64,000 bases of DNA from Burkholderia sp. Ax-1719 (GCF_011753055.1 NZ_VWWJ01000008.1:186001-250000); one strand, 5' to 3'. Shown: positions 26,359-35,732, numbered from the stretch's first letter. Made by a program: numbers and translations. Notes: a model not told the origin generated them from the letters alone.

Positions 26359-26637
26359 ATGATAAAAACCTTTCGGCACAAAGGTCTTGCAGCATTTTTT
26401 CTGGACGGCAACAAGGCGGGCATTCAGGCGAATCACGCGGGCAGGCTGCGCGTTTTGCTGGGAGCGCTCGATGTGGCGCGTGGCCCACTTGACATGAACT
26501 CGCCTCCCTGGCGCCTGCATGCGCTGCGCGGCAGTCTCCGCGATCACTGGGCTGTCTGGGTGAACGGCAACTGGCGTCTGACCTTCACGTTCGAAGGCGA
26601 GGATGCCATCCTCCTCGACTATCAGGACTACCACTGA
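26359..26637 (+). CDS. higB: HigB-type mRNA interferase toxin (copy 1)
   Basis: Type II toxin of the RelE/HigB superfamily, which cleaves mRNA on the ribosome. The 92-residue protein begins MIKTFRHKGLAAFFLDGNKAG and ends NWRLTFTFEGEDAILLDYQDYH, both hallmark HigB segments; the WRLTF arginine is the expected catalytic region. The toxin gene precedes the antitoxin, the order typical of higBA. About 60 percent of residues (56 of 92 counted by eye) match the copy at 53692-53970. Confidence 0.93.
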   Translation: MIKTFRHKGLAAFFLDGNKAGIQANHAGRLRVLLGALDVARGPLDMNSPPWRLHALRGSLRDHWAVWVNGNWRLTFTFEGEDAILLDYQDYH

Positions 26638-26646
26638 AGGGCACGC

Positions 26647-26937
26647 ATGAGCTGCAGAATGTACAACCCGCCGCATCCCGGCGAAGTCCTGCGCGAATGG
26701 ATTCCGCCGGACATGACCGTGACGGAAGCCGCAAATGCGCTCCAGATCAACCGTGTCACGCTGTCGAATCTGCTCAACGGCAAAGCGAGCGTGACGGCCA
26801 ATATAGCGCTGCGACTGTCCGCATGGCTTGGCACGTCGGCGGATCTCTGGCTGGGCATGCAGAATCAATGGGACCTCTGGCAGGCCAGCCGCCTGCCGCG
26901 GCCGACGATCAAGCCACTGGTTCGGGACGCAGCCTGA
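26647..26937 (+). CDS. higA: HigA-type antitoxin (copy 1)
   Basis: Xre/Cro-type helix-turn-helix antitoxin, 96 residues, that neutralises HigB and represses the pair. It has the PPHPGEVLREW start of the HigA family, a helix-turn-helix at about 24-46 (TVTEAANALQINRVTLSNLL) and WLGTSADLWLGMQNQWDLW after it. ATG lies nine bases after the higB stop with GAAGGG ahead of it. Confidence 0.93.
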   Translation: MSCRMYNPPHPGEVLREWIPPDMTVTEAANALQINRVTLSNLLNGKASVTANIALRLSAWLGTSADLWLGMQNQWDLWQASRLPRPTIKPLVRDAA

Positions 26938-27040
26938 GCGTCGCGCAGCCGCGCATCCGACTCGCCCGCACCACGCCGCCCGGCCCCGCGCGCTAACCCG
27001 CGTACAATAGCGCCTTCCCCGCAGCGTCACCTCTCTCCTC

Positions 27041-28363
27041 ATGTCTTTCGATTTCTTTGCTCCCTGCCCGCGTGGCCTCGAAGCCGCGCTCGCCGCCGAA
27101 CTGGCCGAAACCGCGCAACTGCGTTTGCCGCCCGGCGCGCTTCAGGTCGGCGCCGAAGTCCCCGGCGGCGTGCATTTCCGCGGCAACTGGGCCGGCGGCA
27201 TGGCCGCGAACCTGCATTCGCGCATCGCCAGCCGCGTGCTCCTGAAGATCGCCCAGCGTCCGTATCGCGGCGAGCAGGATATTTACGCGCTCGCGCGCGA
27301 GCAGCAATGGGAGAAGTGGTTCTCGCCGAACGAAACGATCCGCATTGACATCACCGCGATCAAGTCGCCGCTGCGCAGCCTCGAATTCGCCACGCTGCGC
27401 GTGAAGGATGCGATCTGCGACCGTATGCGCGACAAGGCCGGCTCGCGTCCGAGCGTCGATACCGCGTATCCGGATGTGCGCATCTTCGCCTTCCTCACCG
27501 CCACCGACTGCACGCTCTACCTCGATACGTCGGGCGAGCCGCTCTTCAAGCGCGGCTGGCGTCTGGACAAGGGCGCGGCGCCGCTGCGCGAAAATCTCGC
27601 CGCCGGCATCCTGCGTCTGACCAACTGGTCGCCTGAGCAGCCGCTCTATGATCCGATGTGCGGTTCCGGCACCTTCCTCGCCGAAGCCTGTCAGGTCGCC
27701 CTGGACATCGCGCCGGGTCTGTCGCGCAGCTTCGGTTTCGAGCGTCTGAAGCAGGCCGATACGGCCGCATGGCGTCATCTGAAGAGCGAAGCCAACACGG
27801 CGCGCAATACGGCGATGAGCCGCGCGAAGGATCTGCAGATTTTCGGCAGCGATATCTCGGACGTCATGCTGGAGAAGGCTCGCGCCAACTTCTCGCGCGC
27901 CGGTCTGGGCAACGTGCCGCTCAAGCAGATCGACGCGCGCAACATGACGCCGCCCGCCGCGGGCAACGGCATCCTGGTGGCCAATCCGCCGTACGGCGAG
28001 CGTATCGAAGTGCGCGGCCGCAACGCGCGTGGCGAGTTGCGCGAGCGCAATCCGCGTGACGACGACGGCTACGACGCGCTCGACTCGTTCCGCCGCGCCC
28101 ACACCGATGCGCCCGACGCCGAGTTCTTCCAGGCGCTCGGCGATGCGCTCAAGCAGCGCTTCACGGGCTGGCGCGCGTTCTTCCTCACTTCGGACCGCAA
28201 GCTGCCGGGCCAGTTGCGCCTGCGCGAAGCCGCCAAAACGCCGCTCTTCAACGGTGCGCTCGAATGCCGTCTGTTCCGCTTCGACCTGATCGCGGGCAGC
28301 GTGCGCCAGCGTCCGGCGAAGGACGCAGCAGAAGGCGACAGCAACGAAAGCAAGCCGGGCTAA
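27041..28363 (+). CDS. THUMP-domain RNA methyltransferase (RlmL-type)
   Basis: Class I SAM-dependent methyltransferase related to the N-terminal half of E. coli RlmL, which makes m2G2445 in 23S rRNA. The 440 residues contain an N-terminal THUMP region (about 50-155), DPMCGSGTFLAEA near 204-216 for SAM binding, and the guanine-N2 motif NPPYGER near 315. The RlmK half of the fused E. coli protein is absent. A TACAAT (27003-27008) may be its -10. The exact rRNA target is inferred. Confidence 0.88.
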   Translation: MSFDFFAPCPRGLEAALAAELAETAQLRLPPGALQVGAEVPGGVHFRGNWAGGMAANLHSRIASRVLLKIAQRPYRGEQDIYALAREQQWEKWFSPNETIRIDITAIKSPLRSLEFATLRVKDAICDRMRDKAGSRPSVDTAYPDVRIFAFLTATDCTLYLDTSGEPLFKRGWRLDKGAAPLRENLAAGILRLTNWSPEQPLYDPMCGSGTFLAEACQVALDIAPGLSRSFGFERLKQADTAAWRHLKSEANTARNTAMSRAKDLQIFGSDISDVMLEKARANFSRAGLGNVPLKQIDARNMTPPAAGNGILVANPPYGERIEVRGRNARGELRERNPRDDDGYDALDSFRRAHTDAPDAEFFQALGDALKQRFTGWRAFFLTSDRKLPGQLRLREAAKTPLFNGALECRLFRFDLIAGSVRQRPAKDAAEGDSNESKPG

Positions 28364-28392
28364 AGCGCTCGCGTCGGGCCGCCGCGCGCGTA

Positions 28393-29187
28393 TCAGACGC
28401 GCGCAGGCCCGACCTGTCCGCCACCCGCCTCGACGGGCAGCGGATACCCTTCGTACTCCGGAAACAATTTCGGCAGCAGAAACATCGGCAAGGCGTAGCG
28501 CGAAAAGCAGCGCGACGTCGACGCCGGATGAATCAGATGCAGGCAGCTCGCCTGCGTATCCTCGGCCGCCAGCACTTTCCCGCCCGCCTCCACCACGCGC
28601 CGGATGAAGCTTTCGTCTTCGCCCAGATTCACATCGTCGTATTGCGCCGTCTCGAACAGCGACTTGCGATACACGTAGGCAAAGCCGTAAAACAGAATGA
28701 AATCCGCGCCAATCTGCATCTTCTCGTGGAATGTCACGGTGCTGACCGACTGGCCACGCAGTTCGTAGTGCAAACCAACGCGCGCACTCAGATCCATATA
28801 ACCGAGAAACTGCGTATGCGGCGCGTACATCCAGAAGGTGGATAGCTTCATGAGCGCGGCGTCGTTCTCATGCAGCATGCGCGTCATGCCGGAAAGATAG
28901 TGGGCAGCGTAGTGATCGTCGTCATCGAAGTGGGCGATGACGTCGGCTTTGGATTCGGCCACGAGCCAGTTGCGCTTCGCGCCGATCGACATCGGCGTCT
29001 TCGACCAGTAGTAGCGCACGCGTGCATCGCTGCGCGCGAGTTGCTGCATGAAGGCGCTCGGCTGCGGGCTGTCGTCGAGTACGAGCCATTCCCAGGCGAC
29101 CTGCTGACGCGCCACGCAGCGCGCGATGGCGGGAAGAAACGCCTCGCGGTTCGCGGTAGGCGTGATGATCGAAACGTTTGGAGACAT
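28393..29187 (-). CDS. Family 2 glycosyltransferase
   Basis: GT-A fold glycosyltransferase, 264 residues from ATG 29187. Visible: the nucleotide-binding start VSIITPTANREAFLP, LVLDDSPQPS, GAKRNWLVAESKADVIAHFD with the metal-binding run Asp88-Asp91, and GEDESFIRRVVEAGG with the likely catalytic ED. No transmembrane segment. It is an isolated minus-strand gene convergent with the RlmL-type gene, so donor and acceptor cannot be inferred. The reading frame extends upstream to 29535 but only the shorter form begins like the family. Confidence 0.85.
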   Translation of the reverse strand: MSPNVSIITPTANREAFLPAIARCVARQQVAWEWLVLDDSPQPSAFMQQLARSDARVRYYWSKTPMSIGAKRNWLVAESKADVIAHFDDDDHYAAHYLSGMTRMLHENDAALMKLSTFWMYAPHTQFLGYMDLSARVGLHYELRGQSVSTVTFHEKMQIGADFILFYGFAYVYRKSLFETAQYDDVNLGEDESFIRRVVEAGGKVLAAEDTQASCLHLIHPASTSRCFSRYALPMFLLPKLFPEYEGYPLPVEAGGGQVGPARV

Positions 29188-29461
29188 GAGAGGCGTAGAA
29201 GCGGCACGTGCGCCGTCGTTGAAGCGGATACGTCGATTACAGCAGAGTCGCGCGCGCGTCTCTCTCGAAAAAGTTCGAATTGTGCGCTCATGAACGAGCG
29301 CGCAACGCGACGGCGCAGCTACTGACAGGACGCTGTCAGCAGCACTCCCGCACACTGCCTCTACCCCAAGCCGCACGCCGCATCGCGCACGGGGCCGGCA
29401 CTCCGGCATCCCGCCAGCCGCCGACATCCGAACATCTACGCCGTCTCTCCAGGAGCGCATC

Positions 29462-29899
29462 ATGTCTACCGAAATGCTTGAAAAGCCGCAGACCGTGCCC
29501 CAGCAATCTGCGACCTCCCAGGCTGCCCGCGTCATCTCGTGGTTCGAAATTCCCGCGCACGATCTCGATCGGGCGGCGCGCTTCTATGAATCCGCGCTGG
29601 ATACCTCGCTGCAACGCGAAGTGGTCGGCGGCGTGCCGATCGCGATCTTCGGCCATTCCGAAACCGAAACCGGCGGCTGCATCGTGTTCAATCCGCAGGA
29701 CGCCAAGCCGGACCCGAAAGGCGTGCTCGTGTATCTGAACGCGCAGCCGTCGGTCACGGCCGTGCTCGATCGCGTGGAAAAGGCGGGCGGCAAGCGGCAA
29801 GGCCCGGCGCTGGAACTGCCGAACAACTACGGCTATATCGGCTTTTTCATCGACACCGAAGGCAATCGCATCGGTCTGCACGCGGCCAAGCTCGGCTGA
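29462..29899 (+). CDS. VOC-family (glyoxalase/bleomycin-resistance-like) protein
   Basis: Small cytosolic vicinal-oxygen-chelate protein, 145 residues. After a polar N-terminal tail (1-24) come ISWFEIPAHDLDRAARFYESA, GGCIVFNPQDAKP, and NNYGYIGFFIDTEGNRIGLHA, the beta-alpha-beta-beta-beta repeats of the fold with a Glu near the usual C-terminal metal position (DTEGN). The reaction is unknown. A YafY-type regulator follows in the same direction after about 110 bases, a common pairing. Confidence 0.88.
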   Translation: MSTEMLEKPQTVPQQSATSQAARVISWFEIPAHDLDRAARFYESALDTSLQREVVGGVPIAIFGHSETETGGCIVFNPQDAKPDPKGVLVYLNAQPSVTAVLDRVEKAGGKRQGPALELPNNYGYIGFFIDTEGNRIGLHAAKLG

Positions 29900-30008
29900 C
29901 GCGTTCGGCCGGGTGCGGCGCGCGCGGCGCTATCATCTGCGGCACAGGGCGCGCGGCCTGTCAGCAGGTTGGCATCGCGCGCCCATCAACCCACTCAGCG
30001 GCTACTTC

Positions 30009-30695
30009 ATGACCCGTCGCGCCGACCGCCTGTTCCAGATCGCCGAGCTGCTGCGCGGCCGCCGCCTCACGACGGCGCAACAGCTGGCCGAATGGCTTGC
30101 CGTGTCGCCGCGCACGGTCTATCGCGATGTGCGCGATCTGCAGCTCTCGGGCGTGCCGATCGAAGGCGAAGCGGGCATCGGCTACCGGCTCGCGCGCACC
30201 GCCAGCCTGCCGCCGCTCACCTTTACCGCCGATGAACTCACCGCGCTGGCCGTGGGTGCGCGCATGGCCGAATCATGGGGCGGCTCGGCGCTCGCGGGCG
30301 GCGCGCGGGGTGCGCTCGCCAAGATCGCCGCGGCCATGCCCGCCGACAAGCGCGCGGTGCTCGAACGCATCGCCGTGTTCGCGCCGTCGTATCACGTCGA
30401 TGCGGCGTACTCGGAGAAGATCGACGCGTTGCACCGCGCCGTCGATGCGCGGCTGGTGGTGCGTTTCGCGTATTGCGACCGTATCGGCGCGCAGACGGAA
30501 CGGCGCGTCTGGCCGCTCGGGCTGGTCTATTGGGGCGCACAGTGGACGGTTGGCGCGTGGTGTGAAATGCGCGAGGGCTTTCGCAATTTCAACATCGCGC
30601 GCATGAATGGTGTGGAAGTGCTGGAGCCGTTTCCCGATGTGAGCGGACGACGGCTCGCGGATTATCTGCGGCATGTGCATGCGCCCACGCGATGA
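30009..30695 (+). CDS. YafY-type HTH/WYL transcriptional regulator
   Basis: 228-residue regulator starting MTRRADRLFQIAELLRGRRL. An N-terminal winged helix-turn-helix (about 1-60, LAEWLAVSPRTVYRDVRDLQ) is followed by a WYL ligand-binding region near 140-200 (VRFAYCDRIGAQTERRVWPLGLVYWGAQW). It likely controls the adjacent VOC gene; that is inferred from adjacency only. Confidence 0.9.
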   Translation: MTRRADRLFQIAELLRGRRLTTAQQLAEWLAVSPRTVYRDVRDLQLSGVPIEGEAGIGYRLARTASLPPLTFTADELTALAVGARMAESWGGSALAGGARGALAKIAAAMPADKRAVLERIAVFAPSYHVDAAYSEKIDALHRAVDARLVVRFAYCDRIGAQTERRVWPLGLVYWGAQWTVGAWCEMREGFRNFNIARMNGVEVLEPFPDVSGRRLADYLRHVHAPTR

Positions 30696-30700
30696 AAAAA

Positions 30701-30722
30701 GCCCGCTGTTTCGCGGGCTTTT
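30701..30722. terminator. Bidirectional terminator, WYL regulator / pntB
   Basis: Stem GCCCGC (30701-30706) / GCGGGC (30713-30718) with a six-base loop, A6 to the left and T4 to the right, between convergent genes. Confidence 0.85.
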
Positions 30723-30752
30723 CTGCATCCATCAAGTCTTGCGGGCAGGCGC

Positions 30753-32207
30753 TTACTCCACCGCCTTCACCATGTCCTCGATCACCTTCTTCGCATCGCC
30801 GAACACCATCATGGTTTTATCCATGTAGAAGAGTTCGTTATCCAGCCCAGCGTAACCCGCCGCCATCGACCGTTTGTTGACGATGATGGTGCGCGCCTTG
30901 TAGGCCTCGATGATCGGCATGCCGGCGATGGGCGACTTCGGATCGTTCTTCGCGGCCGGATTCACCACGTCGTTCGCGCCGAGCACCAGCACCACATCGG
31001 TCTGCCCGAACTCGTTGTTGATGTCCTCCATCTCGAACACCATGTCGTAGGGCACTTCGGCTTCGGCGAGCAGCACGTTCATGTGGCCCGGCATGCGGCC
31101 CGCGACTGGATGGATCGCGTAACGCACGTCCACACCCTTTTCGACGAGCTTATCGGTCAACTCCTTCAGCGCATGCTGCGCGCGCGCCACGGCCAGACCG
31201 TAGCCCGGCACGATCACCACGCTTTCCGCGTTGCCGAGCATGAACGAAGCATCATCCGCCGAACCCGATTTCACCGGACGCTGTTCCTGCGCGCCGCCCG
31301 TCGCCGCCCCGCCCGCTTCGGCGCCAAAGCCGCCCAGCAGCACGTTGAAGAACGAGCGGTTCATCGCGTGGCACATGATGTACGACAGGATCGCGCCCGA
31401 CGAGCCCACCAGCGACCCCGCGATAATCAGCATCGCGTTGTTCAGCGAGAAGCCGATGCCCGCCGCCGCCCAGCCCGAGTACGAGTTCAGCATCGACACG
31501 ACCACCGGCATATCCGCGCCGCCGATCGGGATGATGATGAGCACGCCCAGCGCGAACGCGATCAGCGTCATGATGATGAACGGCAGCCACGATTGCGTGA
31601 TGAAGAACAGCACGCCAAAGCCGATCATGCCGATCGCCAGCATCAGGTTGATCAGATGCTGCCCCGCGTAGACCACGGGCGCGCCCTGAAACAGCCTGAA
31701 CTTGTATTTGCCCGAGAGCTTGCCGAAGGCGATCACCGACCCGCTGAACGTAATCGCGCCCACAAACGTGCCGATAAACAGTTCGATGCGGTTGCCATAC
31801 GGCAGGAAGCCCGGATACGGCGCGTCTTCCGCCACCAGCCCGAAGGCAGCGGGTTCGGACACCACCGCATACGCGATGCACACCGCCGCCAGACCGATCA
31901 GCGAGTGCATGGCCGCGACCAGTTCCGGCATCTTGGTCATCTCGACGCGCGCAGCGACGAACGCCCCCAGCCCGCCGCCGACGATCAGCACCGCGAACAG
32001 CAGCGTCAGCCCCAGCCCAAGATTCGAGCCGAACTGTGCGGACTCCTTCACGATCAGCGCAATCGTCGTGAGGATGGCGATGGCCATGCCGACCATGCCG
32101 AACAGATTGCCGGCGCGCGCACTGCGCGGATTCGACAAGCCCTTGAGCGCCTGAATGAAGCAAACCGACGCCACCAGATAGAGCAGCGTAACGACGTTCA
32201 TGCTCAT
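30753..32207 (-). CDS. pntB: NAD(P) transhydrogenase subunit beta PntB
   Basis: Membrane and NADP-binding subunit of the proton-translocating transhydrogenase that makes NADPH from NADH. Of its 484 residues the first 260 or so form membrane helices (including GALTFSGS-like GAITFSGSVIAFGKL), and the C-terminal domain III binds NADP(H) with VVIVPGYGLAVARAQ, HPVAGRMPGHMNVLL and GANDVVNPAA. ATG 32207 overlaps the pntAb stop by four bases and AGGAGGG precedes it. A terminator follows. Confidence 0.96.
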   Translation of the reverse strand: MSMNVVTLLYLVASVCFIQALKGLSNPRSARAGNLFGMVGMAIAILTTIALIVKESAQFGSNLGLGLTLLFAVLIVGGGLGAFVAARVEMTKMPELVAAMHSLIGLAAVCIAYAVVSEPAAFGLVAEDAPYPGFLPYGNRIELFIGTFVGAITFSGSVIAFGKLSGKYKFRLFQGAPVVYAGQHLINLMLAIGMIGFGVLFFITQSWLPFIIMTLIAFALGVLIIIPIGGADMPVVVSMLNSYSGWAAAGIGFSLNNAMLIIAGSLVGSSGAILSYIMCHAMNRSFFNVLLGGFGAEAGGAATGGAQEQRPVKSGSADDASFMLGNAESVVIVPGYGLAVARAQHALKELTDKLVEKGVDVRYAIHPVAGRMPGHMNVLLAEAEVPYDMVFEMEDINNEFGQTDVVLVLGANDVVNPAAKNDPKSPIAGMPIIEAYKARTIIVNKRSMAAGYAGLDNELFYMDKTMMVFGDAKKVIEDMVKAVE

Positions 32208-32536
32208 CGTGCGCCCTCCTTACCTTCGGCCGAAGCAAGCTTTTTAGGCTCCTTCTTGCGGAACATCTCCAGCATGCGCCGCGTGACGAGAAACCCGCCG
32301 AACACGTTTACCGCCGCCAGCAGCACCGCCAGCGTGCCGAAGAATTTCCCCGCGAAGCCCACGGTCAAGCCCGTAGCCAGCATCGCGCCGACGATCACGA
32401 TCGCCGAAATCGCATTGGTCACGGCCATGAGCGGCGTATGCAGCGCCGGCGTGACATTCCACACCACGTGATAGCCCACGTACACGGCCAGCACGAAGAT
32501 GATCAGGTTGATGACGGTATGGTTGATCAGTTCCAT
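32204..32536 (-). CDS. pntAb: NAD(P) transhydrogenase subunit alpha part 2 PntAb
   Basis: Membrane half of the split alpha subunit, 110 residues from ATG 32536. Three hydrophobic helices are evident (INLIIFVLAVYVGYHVVW, TNAISAIVIVGAMLATG, FFGTLAVLLAAVNVFGGFLV) with HTPLMAVTNAISA, the conserved alpha-subunit membrane motif. In E. coli this segment is fused to PntAa. The stop overlaps pntB, so translation is coupled. Confidence 0.94.
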   Translation of the reverse strand: MELINHTVINLIIFVLAVYVGYHVVWNVTPALHTPLMAVTNAISAIVIVGAMLATGLTVGFAGKFFGTLAVLLAAVNVFGGFLVTRRMLEMFRKKEPKKLASAEGKEGAR

Positions 32537-32549
32537 TGCCGGTCTCCTC

Positions 32550-33701
32550 TCAGGTCTTGCGCGTGACCACGCCGTCACGGGCCAGCAGCGTGGCCGCGAC
32601 GATGTCGTCCGCGAGATCGATGTTGAGCGTGCCTTCCTTCGTGACGATGAGCTTGAGGAAGTCGAGCAGATTGCGCGCGTAAAGCGAGGACGCGTCGGCG
32701 GCCACCATCGACGCCAGATTCGTGTAGCCGCAGATCTGTACGCCGTGCTGGGTCACCACCTGGTCCGCGACGGTGAGCGGGCAGTTGCCGCCGCGCCGTC
32801 CGCTCGCTTGATCCGCAATCGGGCCGCGTCCTGCCGCGAGGTCGATGACCACCGAACCCGGTTTCATCGCCTGCACGGTTTCCGAGGGCAGCAGCGTGGG
32901 CGCGTCGCGGCCCGGAATCAGCGCGGTCGAAATGACGATGTCGGCCTGGCGCGCGCGCTCGTGCACCAGGGCAGATTGCCGCGCCAGCCAGGAAGGCGGC
33001 ATCGGTCGCGCATAACCGCCTACGCCGACCGCTGCTTCGCGCTCCTCATCGGTTTCATAAGGCACGTCGAGGAATTTCGCGCCCAGCGATTCGATCTGCT
33101 CTTTCACGGCCGGGCGCACGTCGGAGGCTTCGATCACCGCGCCCAGCCGCTTGGCCGTCGCAATCGCCTGCAAGCCCGCTACGCCCGCGCCGAGAATCAG
33201 CACGCGAGCGGCCTTCACGGTCCCGGCGGCGGTCATCAGCATCGGCATGAAGCGCGGATACAGCGTGGCCGCCACCAGCACCGCCTTGTAACCGGCGATA
33301 TTGGCCTGCGAGGACAGCACGTCGAGGCTTTGCGCGCGCGTCGTACGCGGCGCGGCTTCGAGCGCGAAGGCGGTCAGACCGGCTTCGGCGAGTTTTTGCG
33401 CGTTATCCGCATTGAATGGATCGAGCATGCCGGCCAGCACCGCCCCGCGTTTCATGAACGCGAGTTCGCTGACATTCGGCGATTGCACCTTGAGGACGAG
33501 TTCCGCGCCAAAAGCGGCCGCCGCATCGGTGATCTGCGCGCCGACGGCCGTATAGGCTTCGTCCGGGAAGCTGGCGCCGTTGCCGGCGCCGGACTGGATC
33601 GTGACCGTGTGACCCTGCGCGACGTATTTCTTGACTGTCTCCGGCGTCGCGGCCACGCGGCTTTCGTTCGCCCGCGTCTCTGCGGGCACTCCGATATGCA
33701 T
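32550..33701 (-). CDS. pntAa: NAD(P) transhydrogenase subunit alpha part 1 PntAa
   Basis: Soluble NAD(H)-binding domain I of transhydrogenase, 383 residues, related to alanine dehydrogenase. Seen: MHIGVPAETRANESRVAATP at the start, RTTRAQSLDVLSSQANIAGY, VLILGAGVAGLQAIATAKRLGA for NAD and VIDLAAGRGPIA. GGAGGAAA precedes ATG 33701. It is first in the pntAa-pntAb-pntB operon, with 13 bases to the next gene. Confidence 0.95.
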   Translation of the reverse strand: MHIGVPAETRANESRVAATPETVKKYVAQGHTVTIQSGAGNGASFPDEAYTAVGAQITDAAAAFGAELVLKVQSPNVSELAFMKRGAVLAGMLDPFNADNAQKLAEAGLTAFALEAAPRTTRAQSLDVLSSQANIAGYKAVLVAATLYPRFMPMLMTAAGTVKAARVLILGAGVAGLQAIATAKRLGAVIEASDVRPAVKEQIESLGAKFLDVPYETDEEREAAVGVGGYARPMPPSWLARQSALVHERARQADIVISTALIPGRDAPTLLPSETVQAMKPGSVVIDLAAGRGPIADQASGRRGGNCPLTVADQVVTQHGVQICGYTNLASMVAADASSLYARNLLDFLKLIVTKEGTLNIDLADDIVAATLLARDGVVTRKT

Positions 33702-33981
33702 CGTTGTTTCCTCCTCGGCCTGCTTCTCTTTTTGATCTGGAGTATGGCCGACGAGGTTCGCCGGCTTTTATTGCAACGTTCGTGGTACGGCTGAAACGGG
33801 CAATGCAACGGCAAACGACGCACCACTTTAACCGAAAGCGGCGACGGCTTTGAAGCGGGATTTATCCCTTTTTGTGCACTGCACACAACACAGCGGGCAG
33901 TCCGACCGGACGGTCAGGCCACAGTCCGAGCGCGATCCGGCCCCGGGCAGCGTTGAGCGCCTACCGGTAAAATACCGGCCC

Positions 33982-34485
33982 ATGAACGATGAAACCTGGG
34001 CACCCCACGTCACCGTGGCCGCCGTGATCGAGCGCGACGGGCGTTTTCTGCTCGTCGAGGAACACACGCAGTTCGGCTTGCGCCTGAACCAGCCCGCCGG
34101 GCATCTGGAAGCGGGCGAGACGCTTGATGAAGCCGTCGTGCGCGAGACGCTCGAGGAGAGCGCCTACTCTTTCACGCCCGATGCGCTGGTCGGCATGTAC
34201 ATGACGCATTTCGGCAAACCGGGCGAATCCGGCACGACGTATCTGCGCTTCACGTACTGCGGCAGCGTGGCGGCCGAGCCGGAAGATCGCGCGCTCGATC
34301 CCGATATCGTGCGCACGCTGTGGATGAGCGCCGATGAACTGCGCGCGGCGAGCGATCGGCATCGCACGCCGCTCGTGATGCAGTGCGTGGACGACTACCT
34401 CGCGGGCAAGCGCGTGCCGCTCGATTTCGTGCAGACGCACGCGGTCGGTCCCAGGCTGGCAGACAAGACAGGCAGCAAAGGCTGA
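33982..34485 (+). CDS. nudJ: Nudix phosphohydrolase NudJ
   Basis: 167-residue Nudix hydrolase; NudJ of E. coli removes phosphate from nucleoside di- and triphosphates and from HMP-pyrophosphate. It opens APHVTVAAVIERDGRFLLVEE and has NQPAGHLEAGETLDEAVVRE. The Nudix box is complete in its acidic residues (RETLEES) but the usual Gly of EExG is Ala and the residue after RE is Thr. mnmA follows after six bases, the same pair as in E. coli. TAAAAT at 33968-33973 ends eight bases before ATG, so the mRNA could be leaderless. Confidence 0.9.
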   Translation: MNDETWAPHVTVAAVIERDGRFLLVEEHTQFGLRLNQPAGHLEAGETLDEAVVRETLEESAYSFTPDALVGMYMTHFGKPGESGTTYLRFTYCGSVAAEPEDRALDPDIVRTLWMSADELRAASDRHRTPLVMQCVDDYLAGKRVPLDFVQTHAVGPRLADKTGSKG

Positions 34486-34491
34486 GCAGAG

Positions 34492-35712
34492 ATGAGCAAA
34501 CAAAGAGTGGTGGTAGGCATGTCGGGCGGCGTGGATTCGTCGGTGACGGCATGGCTGCTCAAGGAACAGGGTTACGACGTGGTCGGCCTGTTCATGAAGA
34601 ACTGGGAAGACGACGATGACGGCGAATACTGCTCGACGCGTCAGGACTGGATCGACGTGGTGTCGGTCGCGGATCTGATCGGCATCGACGTGGAAGCGGT
34701 CAACTTCGCCGCCGAATACAAGGACCGCGTGTTCGCGGAGTTCCTGCGCGAGTATTCCGCGGGCCGCACGCCGAACCCGGACGTGCTCTGCAACGCCGAA
34801 ATCAAGTTCAAGGCCTTCCTCGACCACGCGATGTCGCTGGGCGCGGAAACCATCGCCACGGGCCATTACGCCCGCGTGCGCCAGAACGCGGGCAACGGAC
34901 GCTTCGAACTGCTGAAGGCGCTCGACCATACCAAGGACCAGTCCTACTTCCTACATCGCCTGAACCAGGCGCAGTTGTCGAAGACGATGTTTCCGCTGGG
35001 CGAAATCCCCAAGACGAAGGTGCGCGAAATCGCCGAGCAGATCGGCCTGCCGAACGCGAAGAAGAAGGATTCGACCGGCATCTGCTTTATCGGCGAACGG
35101 CCGTTCCGCGACTTCCTGAACCGCTATCTGCCGACCAAACCGGGCCCGATGATGACGCCCGATGGCAAGGTGGTGGGCGAGCATATCGGTCTGGCGTTCT
35201 ACACGTTCGGGCAGCGCAAGGGCATTGGTCTGGGCGGCAGCAAGGACGGCAGCGGCGATCCGTGGTTCGTGGCGGGCAAGAACATCGAGACCAACACGCT
35301 CTACGTGGTGCAGGGTCACGATCATCCGTGGCTGCTCGCGCATGATCTGCGCGCAGGCAATGTGAGCTGGGTGGCGGGCGAGCCGCCTGCCGAAGGTCAC
35401 GCGTGCGGTGCGAAAACGCGCTATCGCCAAGCCGATGCGCCCTGCTCGTTCGCAGCGGCAAGCGAATTCGGCGAAGGCCAGTTCTCGCTGCGCTTCCCGG
35501 ACGCGCAATGGGCCGTCACGCCGGGCCAGTCGGCCGTGCTGTACGACGGCGAAGTGTGCCTGGGCGGCGGCATCATCGAAGCCGTGACGACGCTGGAGGC
35601 GCACGTGCCGGCCGTGTTGCCGCCGGTCGCGCCGAAGAAAAAGCGCTCGCCGCGCAAGAAGTCGCCGCAGTTCGCGGCCAAGGCTTCCGCTGCGACGGAA
35701 AGCCAGACGTAA
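34492..35712 (+). CDS. mnmA: tRNA 2-thiouridylase MnmA
   Basis: Makes 2-thiouridine at wobble position 34 of Lys, Glu and Gln tRNAs. The 406-residue protein has the PP-loop GMSGGVDSSVTAWLL (9-23), the catalytic cysteine pair Cys100 in NPDVLCNAEIKF and Cys198 in TGICFIGERPF, and the tRNA-binding central domain (GQRKGIGLGG). About 35 residues at the C-terminus form a Lys/Arg-rich tail (KKKRSPRKKSP) beyond the E. coli length of 368; it probably adds RNA affinity. Confidence 0.96.
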   Translation: MSKQRVVVGMSGGVDSSVTAWLLKEQGYDVVGLFMKNWEDDDDGEYCSTRQDWIDVVSVADLIGIDVEAVNFAAEYKDRVFAEFLREYSAGRTPNPDVLCNAEIKFKAFLDHAMSLGAETIATGHYARVRQNAGNGRFELLKALDHTKDQSYFLHRLNQAQLSKTMFPLGEIPKTKVREIAEQIGLPNAKKKDSTGICFIGERPFRDFLNRYLPTKPGPMMTPDGKVVGEHIGLAFYTFGQRKGIGLGGSKDGSGDPWFVAGKNIETNTLYVVQGHDHPWLLAHDLRAGNVSWVAGEPPAEGHACGAKTRYRQADAPCSFAAASEFGEGQFSLRFPDAQWAVTPGQSAVLYDGEVCLGGGIIEAVTTLEAHVPAVLPPVAPKKKRSPRKKSPQFAAKASAATESQT

Positions 35713-35732
35713 GCTCAAAGTCACGCAAAAAC

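Noticed and set aside
29322..29339. CTGACAG-GACG-CTGTCAG hairpin upstream of the VOC gene
   Set aside because: Seven-base stem without T run or promoter context; could be chance.
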